Origin: Deferribacteres bacterium
Lineage (GTDB): Bacteria; Chrysiogenota; Deferribacteres; Deferribacterales; Geovibrionaceae
Reading direction: 5' to 3'
DNA: 64,000 nucleotides
NCBI GenBank assembly: GCA_023395255.1
Contig: JAEWZN010000010.1
Coordinates: forward strand, 124,001 to 188,000
The translations under genes and the position numbers were made by a program. The notes below the pieces were generated by a model that was not told where the DNA came from, did no database searches, and saw nothing but the letters and a program-made list of their open reading frames with translations. This document shows positions 17,131 to 25,623 of the stretch, piece after piece. Position 1 is the first letter of the stretch. Each line of letters starts with the position of its first letter.

Positions 17131-17230
17131 GTCATTCTGAACGTCAGTGAAGAATCTCTTATCGGATATAATATTGAGACTCTTCGCTTTGCTCAGAGTG
17201 ACGCTGAACAGGGAGAAAAACAGGGGCTGC
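17131..17230. repeat. Class 3 repeat, copy 1 of a 100-bp direct repeat
   Basis: GTCATTCTGAACGTCAGTG ... CTCAGAGTGACGCTGAACA plus CAGGGGCTGC at the end. It is almost identical to 17501-17600, with about four differences in 100 bp. The two copies enclose a class 4 and a class 1 element. Confidence 0.9.
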
Positions 17231-17304
17231 GGCGCGAGCGTGTATTCAAAATTTCCATGGACGGCAAATTTTGAATTATAAAGGAAAGACACTGCGCCGT
17301 GCCT
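17226..17304. repeat. Class 4 repeat, rearranged copy with long second hairpin
   Basis: GGCGCGAGCGTGT core piece, then hairpin ATTCAAAATTT (17244-17254) / loop CCATGGACGGC / AAATTTTGAAT (17266-17276), and after it TGCGCCGTGCC. The 11-bp stem is unlike any other copy in sequence, but the loop keeps the CCATGGA pattern and the unpaired base after GG. Confidence 0.8.
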
Positions 17305-17330
17305 GTAAAAAGTAAAAAAATATATCTGCA

Positions 17331-17428
17331 TAAATCCTCCCCCGCCCTCCTTTTAGAAAAAGGAGGGTGTTTTGCTTTTAACCGCAATAACTTCCCCCTT
17401 TGCAAAGGGGAACAGGAGGGGGATTTTG
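17331..17428. repeat. Class 1 repeat, complete B-A unit
   Basis: AAATCCTCCCCCGCC ... ACAGGAGGGGGATTTT, with hairpins CCTCCTTTTAGAAAAAGGAGG and CCCCTTTGCAAAGGGG. Same order and linker (CCGCAATAAC) as the copy at 6153. Confidence 0.85.
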
Positions 17429-17500
17429 TATATGCGAACATAAGTCTGTTAATCTGTTTATCATCAGCCCGATTGACGGGGCTTTAGAGTTTGAACAACT

Positions 17501-17600
17501 GTCATTCTGAACGTCAGTGAAGAATCTCTTGTCGGATATAATATTGAGACTCTTCGCTTTGCTCAGAGTGACGCTGAACATGGGAAAAAACAGGGGCTGC
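17501..17600. repeat. Class 3 repeat, copy 2 of a 100-bp direct repeat
   Basis: Near-identical to 17131-17230, including the CAGGGGCTGC end. To its right the sequence continues CGTGCCGATG up to the end of the threonine aldolase gene with no gene in between. Confidence 0.9.
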
Positions 17601-17681
17601 CGTGCCGATGTGTTCCCCGCATTGAGGGTCTGCGGACTTCAGCGAAGCAATCCCTTTTTTGAGCCGTTGCGTAAAATCTGC

Positions 17682-18716
17682 TTATACCGTCTTCATCACC
17701 TCTGCCAGCCTGTCCGCGAATGTGTCTATATCCTTTTTCTCCGTTGCGAAGCTGGTCATCAGGCGCACTTCGTTAAGCTCCTCATTCCAGATGTAGAAGC
17801 CGAACTCTTTTATTATCTCATCAATTGCGCTGCGGGGTATCTGCGCAAATACTGCATTTACCTCCGGTTTTCTGCTAAGTGTTACACCGTTTATGGCTTC
17901 AAGCCTTCCACCCAGATATGCGGCCATTGCGTTTGCATGCCCGGCCGCTCTCAGCCACAGGTCATCCTCAAACATTCTTTTGAACTGTGCGGCTATATAG
18001 CGGGACTTGGAGAGAAGCTGCATAGACTGCTTACGGATGTATTTGAAATCGGCTGCGAGTTCCTTATTAAAGAACACAGCAGCCTCGCCGAACATCATTC
18101 CCGCCTTTGTTCCTCCAAGGCTGAGGAGATCCACCCCAAGATCGCCTGAGATTTCCTTTATTGTTTTGCCCATGGCACAGGCTGCATTAGTTATCCGCGC
18201 CCCGTCCATGTGCAAATACATGCCGTTTTCGTGGGTTATACGGGCTATTTCCCTTATCTCATCAACAGTGTACAGGCTGCCCGCTTCTGTTGCCTGCGAT
18301 ATGGAAACCATAACAGGCTGCACATTGTGCTCAAAGCCGACACTGTGGGCAAATTTCGTGATGTATTTAGGGTTCAGCTTGCCGTTCTCCGCCGGAACGC
18401 TCAGGAGCTTGCATGATGTGAATCTTTCGGGAGCACCGCATTCGTCCACATTTATGTGAGCAGTCTCCGGGCATATAACCCCCTGAAACGGTTTCAGAGC
18501 CGCTGCAATAAGTGCCACATTTGCACCTGTTCCTGTTAGCATGAAGTTAACTTCCGCATCCCCCAGATGTTTCCTGAGAACCTCTTTCGACTCCCCGGTT
18601 GTATGATCATAACCGTAAGGTCGTGTAAAACCACTATTTTCTGCTGAAATTGCTTCCATTATCTCCGGCAGCACACCTGCGCAGTTGTCACTGAAAAAAC
18701 CTAGGTACATCTTCAT
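17682..18716 (-). CDS. ltaE: Low-specificity L-threonine aldolase
   Basis: A 344-residue PLP enzyme that splits L-threonine or allo-threonine into glycine and acetaldehyde. Family features are the N-terminal SDNCAGVLPE, the TGTGANV phosphate-binding turn (61-67), HMDGAR with D171 and the PLP lysine K204 in LGGTKAGM. Length matches the family. AAGGAG precedes the ATG. It is monocistronic and, with glyA and the double-ACT protein, supplies or senses glycine. Some family members act on phenylserine-like substrates, so exact specificity is open. Confidence 0.9.
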   Translation of the reverse strand: MKMYLGFFSDNCAGVLPEIMEAISAENSGFTRPYGYDHTTGESKEVLRKHLGDAEVNFMLTGTGANVALIAAALKPFQGVICPETAHINVDECGAPERFTSCKLLSVPAENGKLNPKYITKFAHSVGFEHNVQPVMVSISQATEAGSLYTVDEIREIARITHENGMYLHMDGARITNAACAMGKTIKEISGDLGVDLLSLGGTKAGMMFGEAAVFFNKELAADFKYIRKQSMQLLSKSRYIAAQFKRMFEDDLWLRAAGHANAMAAYLGGRLEAINGVTLSRKPEVNAVFAQIPRSAIDEIIKEFGFYIWNEELNEVRLMTSFATEKKDIDTFADRLAEVMKTV

Positions 18717-18915
18717 AACTCCTTATTATATAAGTTCTATATTCAATGATTCTATATATCAGTCAACATCTCTTTAAATGGTCTCTCTCCTAATTTATTT
18801 GTATTTTGACTCTGTTTTTTCAATATCCTCTTGCATAAATAGTTAAATTGAATAAATATACTCCTATGCGCTGATAAGCGTTATTGATATATACAATGCA
18901 CAGCCAAGGTGGGAG

Positions 18916-20910
18916 ATGAAAACACATTTCAGTTCCGAGTTGACTGATTTTGGTATTCTTACTGATTCCGAAAGCATAGTTATGGTCACTGATAAACAGA
19001 AATGCTTTCTTTATGTAAACAAGGAGGCTGAAAAGTTTTTGTCTGTTTACGGCAATGAATTCTGCGGCAGATTCTCCTCCGAAATATCCAGCTCACTCTC
19101 ACCCTTATACGTATCCACAAGAAGCATAACTCTTTCTGATCAAGAGAACAATAGGCGAACTTTCCGTTTTACCCGGATACCCATGAACAACGGCGGGGAA
19201 AAGTTTCTCTGTATCGGCACTGATATTACCGAAAGCACTGCCGCAGAAGAGGGCTCGGAGGAACTTCCTGATATACTGGAGACCGTTACCGAACACCTGC
19301 CCTCCGGCGTTGTTATACTGGACAGCGGTCTGAAAATGAAATTTGCCAACTCCGCCGCAATATCCATGATGATGCTGGGTGAGCGCGCCAACTGGTTTAA
19401 TAAAAATATAAAGGATTTTTTCGCAGGGAAGCTTGAGGGTGATACCTGTATTCTGCATGATTACAAATGTCCTTTTGACGGTCTGGTAAAAACCGGAAAA
19501 GCTTTTTACGATGAACTTTTCTGCTCCACAAGAAACGGCGGAAACGGCTTTGTCAAGGTCAGCGCCTCCCCAAGCAGGGATGCTTCCGGAAAATTCAGCG
19601 GCATAGTCTGCACTCTGGAAGACTGTACCGAAATAACAAAGACCAGAAAGCTGCTGGAAAAGAGTGAAAACAAATACAGACTTCTTACTGAGTTTTCCCC
19701 GATGGGCATTGTTGTCCAGGAGAAAATGCTCATTACCTACATAAATCCGGCCGGGGCGGAGCTTCTGGGGTACGAAAACCCTGAGGATGCTTTCGGTGAG
19801 CGTATTATGGATTTTATCCCCGAACAGGATAAGGTATCGGTGGAAGATTTTATCAAGGATATGCTCATGACCAGAAAGCCTTCCGTTGGTTTTGAAAGAA
19901 CCCTTATAAACAAACACGGAAGGGAAATGACAGTCAAGATGTCCAGTCAGCCGTACGAAAGCAGGAACGGCATGGCAGTTTTGAACGTTTTCAGGGACAT
20001 TACCGATGAGAAAAGACGCAGCGAAGAGATAATGAAGCTTTCTCTTGTTGTGGAGCAAAGTCCGGTTTCCGTAATAATTACCGACTCTTCCGGCCATGTG
20101 GAATATGTAAACCCTGCCTTCTGCGAAATTTCAGGCTACAGCGCACCGGAGATATTCGGGAAAAACGTGAACCTGCTCAAATCAGGAGTGCACCCGCAGG
20201 AGTACTATGAAAATCTGTGGGAGACTATACGCGGCGGGCAGACCTGGAACGGGGAGCTTTGCAGCCGCGGCAAATACGGTGATATTTTCTGGGAGCTTTC
20301 GACAATAACCCCTGTGAAATGCAGCGAAGGAAGGCTGCTTTTCTATGTGGCGGTGAAGGAAAACATCACGGATAAAAAGCTCCGTGAGGAAAAAATACGG
20401 CATATGGCCATGCACGACATACTCACCGGGCTTCCCAACAGATTCCTGATGAGGGACAGGCTGGAAACCGTTCTGGAAAGAGTGCACAGATACGGTGAAA
20501 TGGCCGCTGTTCTGTTTATTGATCTGGACGGCTTCAAAAACGTTAATGATACTTACGGGCACAAAGCCGGTGATGATGTGCTTAAAGAGACGGCAAGACG
20601 CATACTCACCAGCATCAGAACGGCTGACACTGCCTGCCGCATAGGCGGGGACGAATTCCTTGTGATTCTAAGCAAGATTGAAAACAGGGAAAAAGCCGGA
20701 GCGGTGTCCAGAAGGATTATAGAGATGGTTTCCCGCCCCTACGGCGCCTGCGGTGACAGGCAGATACTGGGGGCGAGCATAGGCATAAGCATTATTCCCG
20801 ATGACGGGGTAAATATAGATGAACTGGTGAGCAAGGCAGATACCGCCATGTATGAAGTAAAACACGGCGGTAAAAACGGCTTTGCTTATTTTTTTGATTT
20901 TCCCAAATAG
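18916..20910 (+). CDS. Multi-PAS diguanylate cyclase
   Basis: A 664-residue soluble sensor with several PAS-like domains (about 10-110, 120-240, 253-370 and 378-490) and a C-terminal GGDEF domain (about 500-660). The GGDEF motif (CRIGGDEFLVI) is intact and the RxxD inhibitory site (RTAD) lies five residues before it, so it should make c-di-GMP with product feedback. No transmembrane segment is visible, so it senses an internal signal. The last PAS (YVNPAFCEISGYSAPEIFGK) is the most canonical. Its 3' end overlaps the convergent MarR gene by 25 bp. Confidence 0.9.
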   Translation: MKTHFSSELTDFGILTDSESIVMVTDKQKCFLYVNKEAEKFLSVYGNEFCGRFSSEISSSLSPLYVSTRSITLSDQENNRRTFRFTRIPMNNGGEKFLCIGTDITESTAAEEGSEELPDILETVTEHLPSGVVILDSGLKMKFANSAAISMMMLGERANWFNKNIKDFFAGKLEGDTCILHDYKCPFDGLVKTGKAFYDELFCSTRNGGNGFVKVSASPSRDASGKFSGIVCTLEDCTEITKTRKLLEKSENKYRLLTEFSPMGIVVQEKMLITYINPAGAELLGYENPEDAFGERIMDFIPEQDKVSVEDFIKDMLMTRKPSVGFERTLINKHGREMTVKMSSQPYESRNGMAVLNVFRDITDEKRRSEEIMKLSLVVEQSPVSVIITDSSGHVEYVNPAFCEISGYSAPEIFGKNVNLLKSGVHPQEYYENLWETIRGGQTWNGELCSRGKYGDIFWELSTITPVKCSEGRLLFYVAVKENITDKKLREEKIRHMAMHDILTGLPNRFLMRDRLETVLERVHRYGEMAAVLFIDLDGFKNVNDTYGHKAGDDVLKETARRILTSIRTADTACRIGGDEFLVILSKIENREKAGAVSRRIIEMVSRPYGACGDRQILGASIGISIIPDDGVNIDELVSKADTAMYEVKHGGKNGFAYFFDFPK

Positions 20911-21362
20911 TGCTCAAGCTCATATATCAGCGACTTGAGAACTCTTTCCGCTGCGCTTAAATCCTCTTCCCTGAACTTGGGGGCAACAGCCTCCACATTT
21001 TCGCGCATTGCTTCATAAACTTCGCTGTAAAGCTCCTCCCCCTTTTTGGTGATTTTGAGAAACTGCGAGCGCTTGTGGCCGGGGTTTTTGCTGTATTCCG
21101 CGTATCCTTCGTCAACTATGTCGTTGGCGAGCCTCTGTATATACTGCCTGGAAACAGAGCGCATTTTTGCTATCTGCGGTACTGTCTGCGGACCGTAAAG
21201 TTTAAGAATCCTGAGAAGAGCCCATATTCGTTTGCCTGTTTCGCTGACTGCGCCTATTTTTTTGCCTGCTTCCTGAATTATTCCGAATGCTCTTGCTGCT
21301 TCTACCACAAAATCAAGGATAATCTCGGTTTTTTTGTCATTTGTCATATTGTTTGAAATCAT
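20886..21362 (-). CDS. MarR family transcriptional regulator
   Basis: A 158-residue winged-helix repressor. The helix-turn-helix region reads GPQTVPQIAKMRSVSRQYIQ and is followed by the wing with KNPGHKRSQFLKITKKGEEL. MarR proteins often answer to small phenolic or oxidant signals and repress neighbours. It is divergent from the chemoreceptor at 21743 across a 380-bp AT-rich gap that contains two copies of a 27-bp direct repeat, a likely operator. GGAGG precedes the ATG. Confidence 0.85.
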   Translation of the reverse strand: MISNNMTNDKKTEIILDFVVEAARAFGIIQEAGKKIGAVSETGKRIWALLRILKLYGPQTVPQIAKMRSVSRQYIQRLANDIVDEGYAEYSKNPGHKRSQFLKITKKGEELYSEVYEAMRENVEAVAPKFREEDLSAAERVLKSLIYELEHYLGKSKK

Positions 21363-21742
21363 TCATGCCTCCGCTTGGTTAAGGAAATATAATAATCAGA
21401 ATTTGTAAAATAACAACAGAAATTGACAATCCGATTTCCAGTTTCGGAACTTGCCTGACAGAAATTGCTCAAAAGAATGTCACATTTACATACAGTATAA
21501 GTTTGAAGTGTAATTCATCTGTTTAAAATAGTGTTACATTTATATACAGTGTGAGTTTTTGTGTGTAATTAGTCTTAATTATTAATTAGTTAAATGATCT
21601 AAATAATTTGCTTCCGAAACAAAAATAATGCTTGAATTTCTTAGCCTTTGTTAATATTTTATTGAAATATAAAAAGGACAAAAAAGGTGTTCTTTAGGGT
21701 ATGATATACACAAGTCATATGTCCTGATTTCGGAGGTTATTC
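21363..21742. other. AT-rich divergent control region between marR-type gene and chemoreceptor
   Basis: No gene. Holds the 27-bp direct repeat pair at 21479 and 21532 and probably promoters for both genes. TATGATATACAC near 21700 could be part of the chemoreceptor promoter. Confidence 0.5.
21479..21558. promoter_or_regulatory. Two 27-bp direct repeats, possible operator
   Basis: TGTCACATTTACATACAGT plus ATAAGTTT (21479-21505) and TGTTACATTTATATACAGT plus GTGAGTTT (21532-21558), 23 of 27 identical. Centre spacing is 53 bp, about five DNA turns, so both lie on the same face. The natural candidate ligand is the divergent MarR-type protein. Confidence 0.55.
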
Positions 21743-23428
21743 ATGTCTCTTTCGCTAAGGTTTAAGTTCAGCGTTGTTACCACGCTGTCGGTTCTGATTG
21801 CTGTATTTTCAGTGATGTTTTTGGCTGTTTATGAAATGAGGCAAATGGGAAGGAGCTTTGTTGAAAACACAAGAAGCGATCTTGAAGCTGCCAAGCGCGA
21901 CGAGCTTAGAATCTACATTGAAATGGCGGTTTCATCCATAGATGATATTTACCGCAGTTCTGCGGCTGATGATGTGCAGGCACAGAATGCTGCTAAGGAA
22001 ATAATAAGAAAGTTCAGCTTCGATAACGGGAACTATGTATTTGTCACCGATTTCGATTCAAATATGCTGGTTCACAGAGGGAACCCTGAACTGGAAGGGA
22101 GAAATCTGGGAGATCTGAAAAGCGGTGACGGTAAATATATTTTCCGTGAGATGAGCCGTATTGCCAGAGACGAGAAGCAGGGTTATGTGCTTTATCAGTG
22201 GAACAACCCCGAAACAGGCAGACAGGGTGACAAGCTCAGCTATGTCATCGGTCTGGAGAAATGGGGCTGGGTCGTGGGCACAGGTTTTTTTATAGATGAT
22301 ATAAACGAGGAGATAGCGCGGATAGAGCAGTCTGCTGCTGAACAGAAGACCCTGATGGTGAAAATCATGGCAGCGGCCGTGGCGGTTCTGCTGGCGGTGA
22401 TGATTACGGTGACTTTCCTTGTGGTTCGGGTTCTTACAAAAAGTCTCGGACAGACGGCAGACATGCTTAAGGATATTTCGGAAGGCGAAGGCGACCTGAC
22501 AGTTGCGATCAAAGTCAGCCAGAAGGATGAAGTCGGGCAGGTTGCAGAAAACTTCAACAGATTCATAGACAAGCTCAGAGAGCTCATAATAACCATAAAG
22601 CAGAGCTCAGTGAGTGTGGCATCCGCAAGTTCACAGCTTGCCTCAGCCTCAGAGGAGATGGCCTCCACATTTCAGGGGCAGTCCTCTCAGGTTTCGAGCG
22701 TGGCCGCAGCTACGGAAGAGCTTACATCATCCTCCAGCGAGGTTCTGGAAGCGCTCCGTGAAGGGAGCGAACGCTCACGTGAGGCGGTAAAATACACAGG
22801 CGAAGGGCGGAAGAGCCTCAACAAAGCCACTAATGAGATAAATGCTATCAAAGACAAGGTGGACAGGCTCAGCGCGGCTATAGGCAGACTTTCTGGTTCA
22901 TCAGATGAGATAGGCAATATTGTCGGTGTGATAGACGATATAGCCGACCAGACTAACCTGCTTGCACTTAACGCAGCAATAGAAGCCGCCAGAGCGGGAG
23001 ACGCGGGAAGAGGCTTTGCCGTGGTGGCTGATGAGGTGCGCAAGCTGGCGGAACGGACACAGAACGCCACAAGCGAAATCAGCAAGATAATTGGCGGACT
23101 TGTCAGGGAAACAGGCGAGGCTGAAAAGGACATGAGAGAAGCAAGAAAACAGGTTGAAGAAGGCGTGAGAGTCATAGGCGAAACAGGCTCTGTTTTCGGG
23201 CAGATAGTGACCACAATGGAAACTGCGGAGCAGGTGAACAGCATAATAAGCAACGCTGTTCAAGAGCAGACCGCCACGATAATAAGCATAAATGACAACA
23301 CTCAGGCGCTCAGTTCCAGTCTGGAGGAGAGTTCAGTCGCAATGCAGGAGATAACCCACACCATAGCGGATCTCCAGAGGCAGGCGGATGAAATGAGCCA
23401 GCTTGTTTCGAGGTTCAGAACAGAATAA
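21743..23428 (+). CDS. Methyl-accepting chemotaxis protein with single Cache domain
   Basis: A 561-residue membrane chemoreceptor. Transmembrane helix 1 is near residues 9-28; the periplasmic part (about 30-200) has the sCache pattern with [24 protein letters not shown] and [15 protein letters not shown]; helix 2 is near 208-230, followed by HAMP and the signalling domain with the conserved hairpin tip [20 protein letters not shown]. It relays a ligand signal to CheA/CheW. No C-terminal CheR-binding pentapeptide. sCache receptors commonly bind small organic acids; the ligand here is not deducible. Confidence 0.92.
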   Translation: MSLSLRFKFSVVTTLSVLIAVFSVMFLAVYEMRQMGRSFVENTRSDLEAAKRDELRIYIEMAVSSIDDIYRSSAADDVQAQNAAKEIIRKFSFDNGNYVFVTDFDSNMLVHRGNPELEGRNLGDLKSGDGKYIFREMSRIARDEKQGYVLYQWNNPETGRQGDKLSYVIGLEKWGWVVGTGFFIDDINEEIARIEQSAAEQKTLMVKIMAAAVAVLLAVMITVTFLVVRVLTKSLGQTADMLKDISEGEGDLTVAIKVSQKDEVGQVAENFNRFIDKLRELIITIKQSSVSVASASSQLASASEEMASTFQGQSSQVSSVAAATEELTSSSSEVLEALREGSERSREAVKYTGEGRKSLNKATNEINAIKDKVDRLSAAIGRLSGSSDEIGNIVGVIDDIADQTNLLALNAAIEAARAGDAGRGFAVVADEVRKLAERTQNATSEISKIIGGLVRETGEAEKDMREARKQVEEGVRVIGETGSVFGQIVTTMETAEQVNSIISNAVQEQTATIISINDNTQALSSSLEESSVAMQEITHTIADLQRQADEMSQLVSRFRTE

Positions 23429-23458
23429 TTGCAAAGAAAGCCAGCAGCGTATAGAATA

Positions 23459-23496
23459 AAAGCCGCCGTATCATTTCCATGGTGCGGCGGTTTTTT
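23459..23496 (+). terminator. Terminator after the chemoreceptor, overlapping the 5' side of hflX
   Basis: CCGCCG (23463-23468) and CGGCGG (23485-23490) with flanking A and T tracts (AAAAG before, TTTTTT after). The ATG at 23479 lies in its loop and is therefore an unlikely start for hflX. Confidence 0.75.
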
Positions 23497-23520
23497 AATT
23501 TAATTTTTCGGAGGCGTTTC

Positions 23521-25263
23521 ATAGAAGTATTCGGTCATCTTGAGGGTTTGCGCCCTCAGCAGATTAAGCGTCTGGAAAAGCTTTACAGCAGAAAATCATC
23601 ATCTTTTTCAGTAGTGTCCCCTGAGTTTGCCAGAACCCTCTGTGAGCTCACAGCGGAAACAGGCAGACAGACTGCGGTTCTCTTTGACAGATCAAACACA
23701 GTGCAGTATGTGATTATCGGCGGTTCATCGGAGATAGTGATCCCTGTCCTCAGCAGATACAGGATAACGCCGGGAGGGCTGCGCGGCTTAAGGCTTGTGC
23801 ATACCCACACCGGCGGTGAGGAACTCACCGATGATGACCTTACCGACCTCGCCCTTCTCCGTCTGGATTCCGTGACGGTTCTCCACGGAGACAGCAGAGG
23901 CATCCCCATGCGGATGCAGACTGCTCATCTTCTTCCGCCGGACAGCCCGCATATGTTCGGCTTCCTTGAGGACACAGATCCCCACAGGCAGGACACTGAT
24001 TATCTGGATTTCATCTCTGCTCTGGAAAAAGAGATAGAGGATAAAACCAAGGCTCTGTTCAGGGTAAAAAACGCCCATTCTGCCATACTTGTGGGCTCTT
24101 ACCGCAAAAAGCAGGATGCCGGGGAGCACATGGCGGAGCTTCAGGAGCTCACCGAAAGTGCCGGAATGGATGTTCTGGATATTCATACGCAGATTAAGCC
24201 GCAGATCCATCCGAAATACGTTATGGGGCCGGGAAGGCTGAAAGAGGTGGTGATCCGCGCTCTCCAGACCGGGGCGGACTTTATAGTTTTTGACAACAGC
24301 CTTTCACCCGCACAGTCCAGAGCCGTTTCTGAATTTACTGAGCTTAAAGTGCTCGACCGCACACAGCTCATCCTTGATATATTCGCACGCAGGGCAAAAT
24401 CTAACGAAGGCAAGATACGTGTGGAGCTTGCACAGCTTAAATATATCCTTCCCCGTCTCTCCGGCAGGGACGATGCTCTCTCAAGGCTCACAGGCGGAAT
24501 AGGGGGCAGAGGCCCCGGAGAAACCAAACTTGAAATAGACAAAAGGCGCATTAACGACCGGATTGCATTCCTTTCCAAGAAGCTGGAGAAGATAGAACAG
24601 AACAGAACTGTGCAGAGAAGCAGGAGAAACAGGGGCGGGCTGCCGATAGTTTCGATTGTCGGCTACACTAATGCCGGGAAATCCACCCTACTTAACAACC
24701 TCACTCAAAGCGAGGTTTATTCTGATGACCTCATGTTCGCCACTCTGGACACAAGCTCCAAGCGCATACGCTTTCCGGAGGAGCGTGATGTTATCATAAC
24801 AGATACGGTGGGTTTCATACGTGACCTGCCGGAGAATCTCAAAGGCGCTTTCAAATCAACCCTTGAGGAACTGAACGAGGCGGATTTGCTGGTTCATGTG
24901 GTTGATATATCAAACCACGGCTTTCTGAACCACATCCGCTCTGTGGAGACAGTTCTGGCGGAACTGGGACTCACTGACAAAAAGATTATAACTGTGCTGA
25001 ACAAGACCGACCTGCTCCCGCCGGAGGAGGCGGATTTTGTGCTGAACAATGTTCTGCCGGATACAATGTTTGCGGATGCAAGGCTGCACAGCCTGATGGA
25101 AATAAAAAACTCCAAGCCTGATGCGGTTTATATTTCCGCTCTGGACAGGAAAACCTTCCGGCTGCTGCTTGAGCGTATCCGCTTTGCCCTCTTCATAGAA
25201 GGCAAGGGGCGGGACATACCAGTGGAGAGCTATTTTGATGATGACCCCGAAAGAGATAATTGA
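23521..25263 (+). CDS. hflX: GTPase HflX
   Basis: A ribosome-associated GTPase of about 580 residues that can split or rescue stalled ribosomes. It has the HflX N-terminal domain, the glycine-rich linker SRLTGGIGGRGPGETKLE, a coiled coil and a G domain with GYTNAGKST (P-loop), DTVGF and NKTD. The region before it (to about residue 170) is longer than in many HflX proteins. Start is unclear: the only strong ribosome site, CGGAGG at 23509-23514, sits six bases before an ATA codon at 23521, while the in-frame ATG at 23479 lies in a terminator hairpin. ATA is given here as a tentative start. It is followed by a small overlapping gene. Confidence 0.85.
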   Translation: MEVFGHLEGLRPQQIKRLEKLYSRKSSSFSVVSPEFARTLCELTAETGRQTAVLFDRSNTVQYVIIGGSSEIVIPVLSRYRITPGGLRGLRLVHTHTGGEELTDDDLTDLALLRLDSVTVLHGDSRGIPMRMQTAHLLPPDSPHMFGFLEDTDPHRQDTDYLDFISALEKEIEDKTKALFRVKNAHSAILVGSYRKKQDAGEHMAELQELTESAGMDVLDIHTQIKPQIHPKYVMGPGRLKEVVIRALQTGADFIVFDNSLSPAQSRAVSEFTELKVLDRTQLILDIFARRAKSNEGKIRVELAQLKYILPRLSGRDDALSRLTGGIGGRGPGETKLEIDKRRINDRIAFLSKKLEKIEQNRTVQRSRRNRGGLPIVSIVGYTNAGKSTLLNNLTQSEVYSDDLMFATLDTSSKRIRFPEERDVIITDTVGFIRDLPENLKGAFKSTLEELNEADLLVHVVDISNHGFLNHIRSVETVLAELGLTDKKIITVLNKTDLLPPEEADFVLNNVLPDTMFADARLHSLMEIKNSKPDAVYISALDRKTFRLLLERIRFALFIEGKGRDIPVESYFDDDPERDN

Positions 25264-25579
25264 ACACAGGGCGAGGCTTTACACCGAAAAAAACGGCGGC
25301 GGAGTATATGACCTATATGCGGAAAGCAGCGAACTGAGACGCTTTTTCCCTGATGAACAGTCCTTCTGCACCCGCTTTGCGGAGATAGTGGCGGAAAGCT
25401 CCCATGCGGGGCTGAACATTGTGAAGGAGATTATAAAGGGAAAATACGCCGAGGTCACTTTTATAGAATACATTTCTGTGGATGATAAGGTTATCAGCTT
25501 TTTCAGCAGGAGCAGGTTTGTTTTTGAAGGCGGCAGGTGGCGTATCCTCCGTGAGGAAAGAGAGATGAGTGTGAAATAA
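25238..25579 (+). CDS. Small YchJ/NTF2-like protein
   Basis: A 113-residue protein overlapping the end of hflX by 26 bp, so probably cotranslated. The sequence pattern, an N-terminal helix with ARLYTEKN, FCTRFAEIV and a C-terminal beta part FIEYISVDDKV then FSRSRFVFEGGRWRI, resembles the SnoaL/NTF2-like domain found in YchJ proteins, but without their Cys-rich SEC-C motifs. Two ATG codons in tandem (25238 and 25241) can serve as start. Function is unknown; the family assignment is tentative. Confidence 0.6.
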   Translation: MMTPKEIIEHRARLYTEKNGGGVYDLYAESSELRRFFPDEQSFCTRFAEIVAESSHAGLNIVKEIIKGKYAEVTFIEYISVDDKVISFFSRSRFVFEGGRWRILREEREMSVK

Positions 25580-25604
25580 AAGACCCTCCTTGCGGAAGGC
25601 CTTT
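25578..25604. terminator. Possible bidirectional terminator between convergent genes
   Basis: AAAGACCCTCC / TTGC / GGAAGGCCTTT, an 11-position stem with two mismatches and A/T tracts on both sides, between the small gene and the convergent chemoreceptor. Confidence 0.5.
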
Positions 25605-25623
25605 TCTGCTCCTGTTTCCGGGA

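Noticed and set aside
19105..20097. 330-codon minus-strand ORF opposite the PAS-GGDEF gene
   Set aside because: Antisense shadow of a gene with intact PAS and GGDEF motifs.
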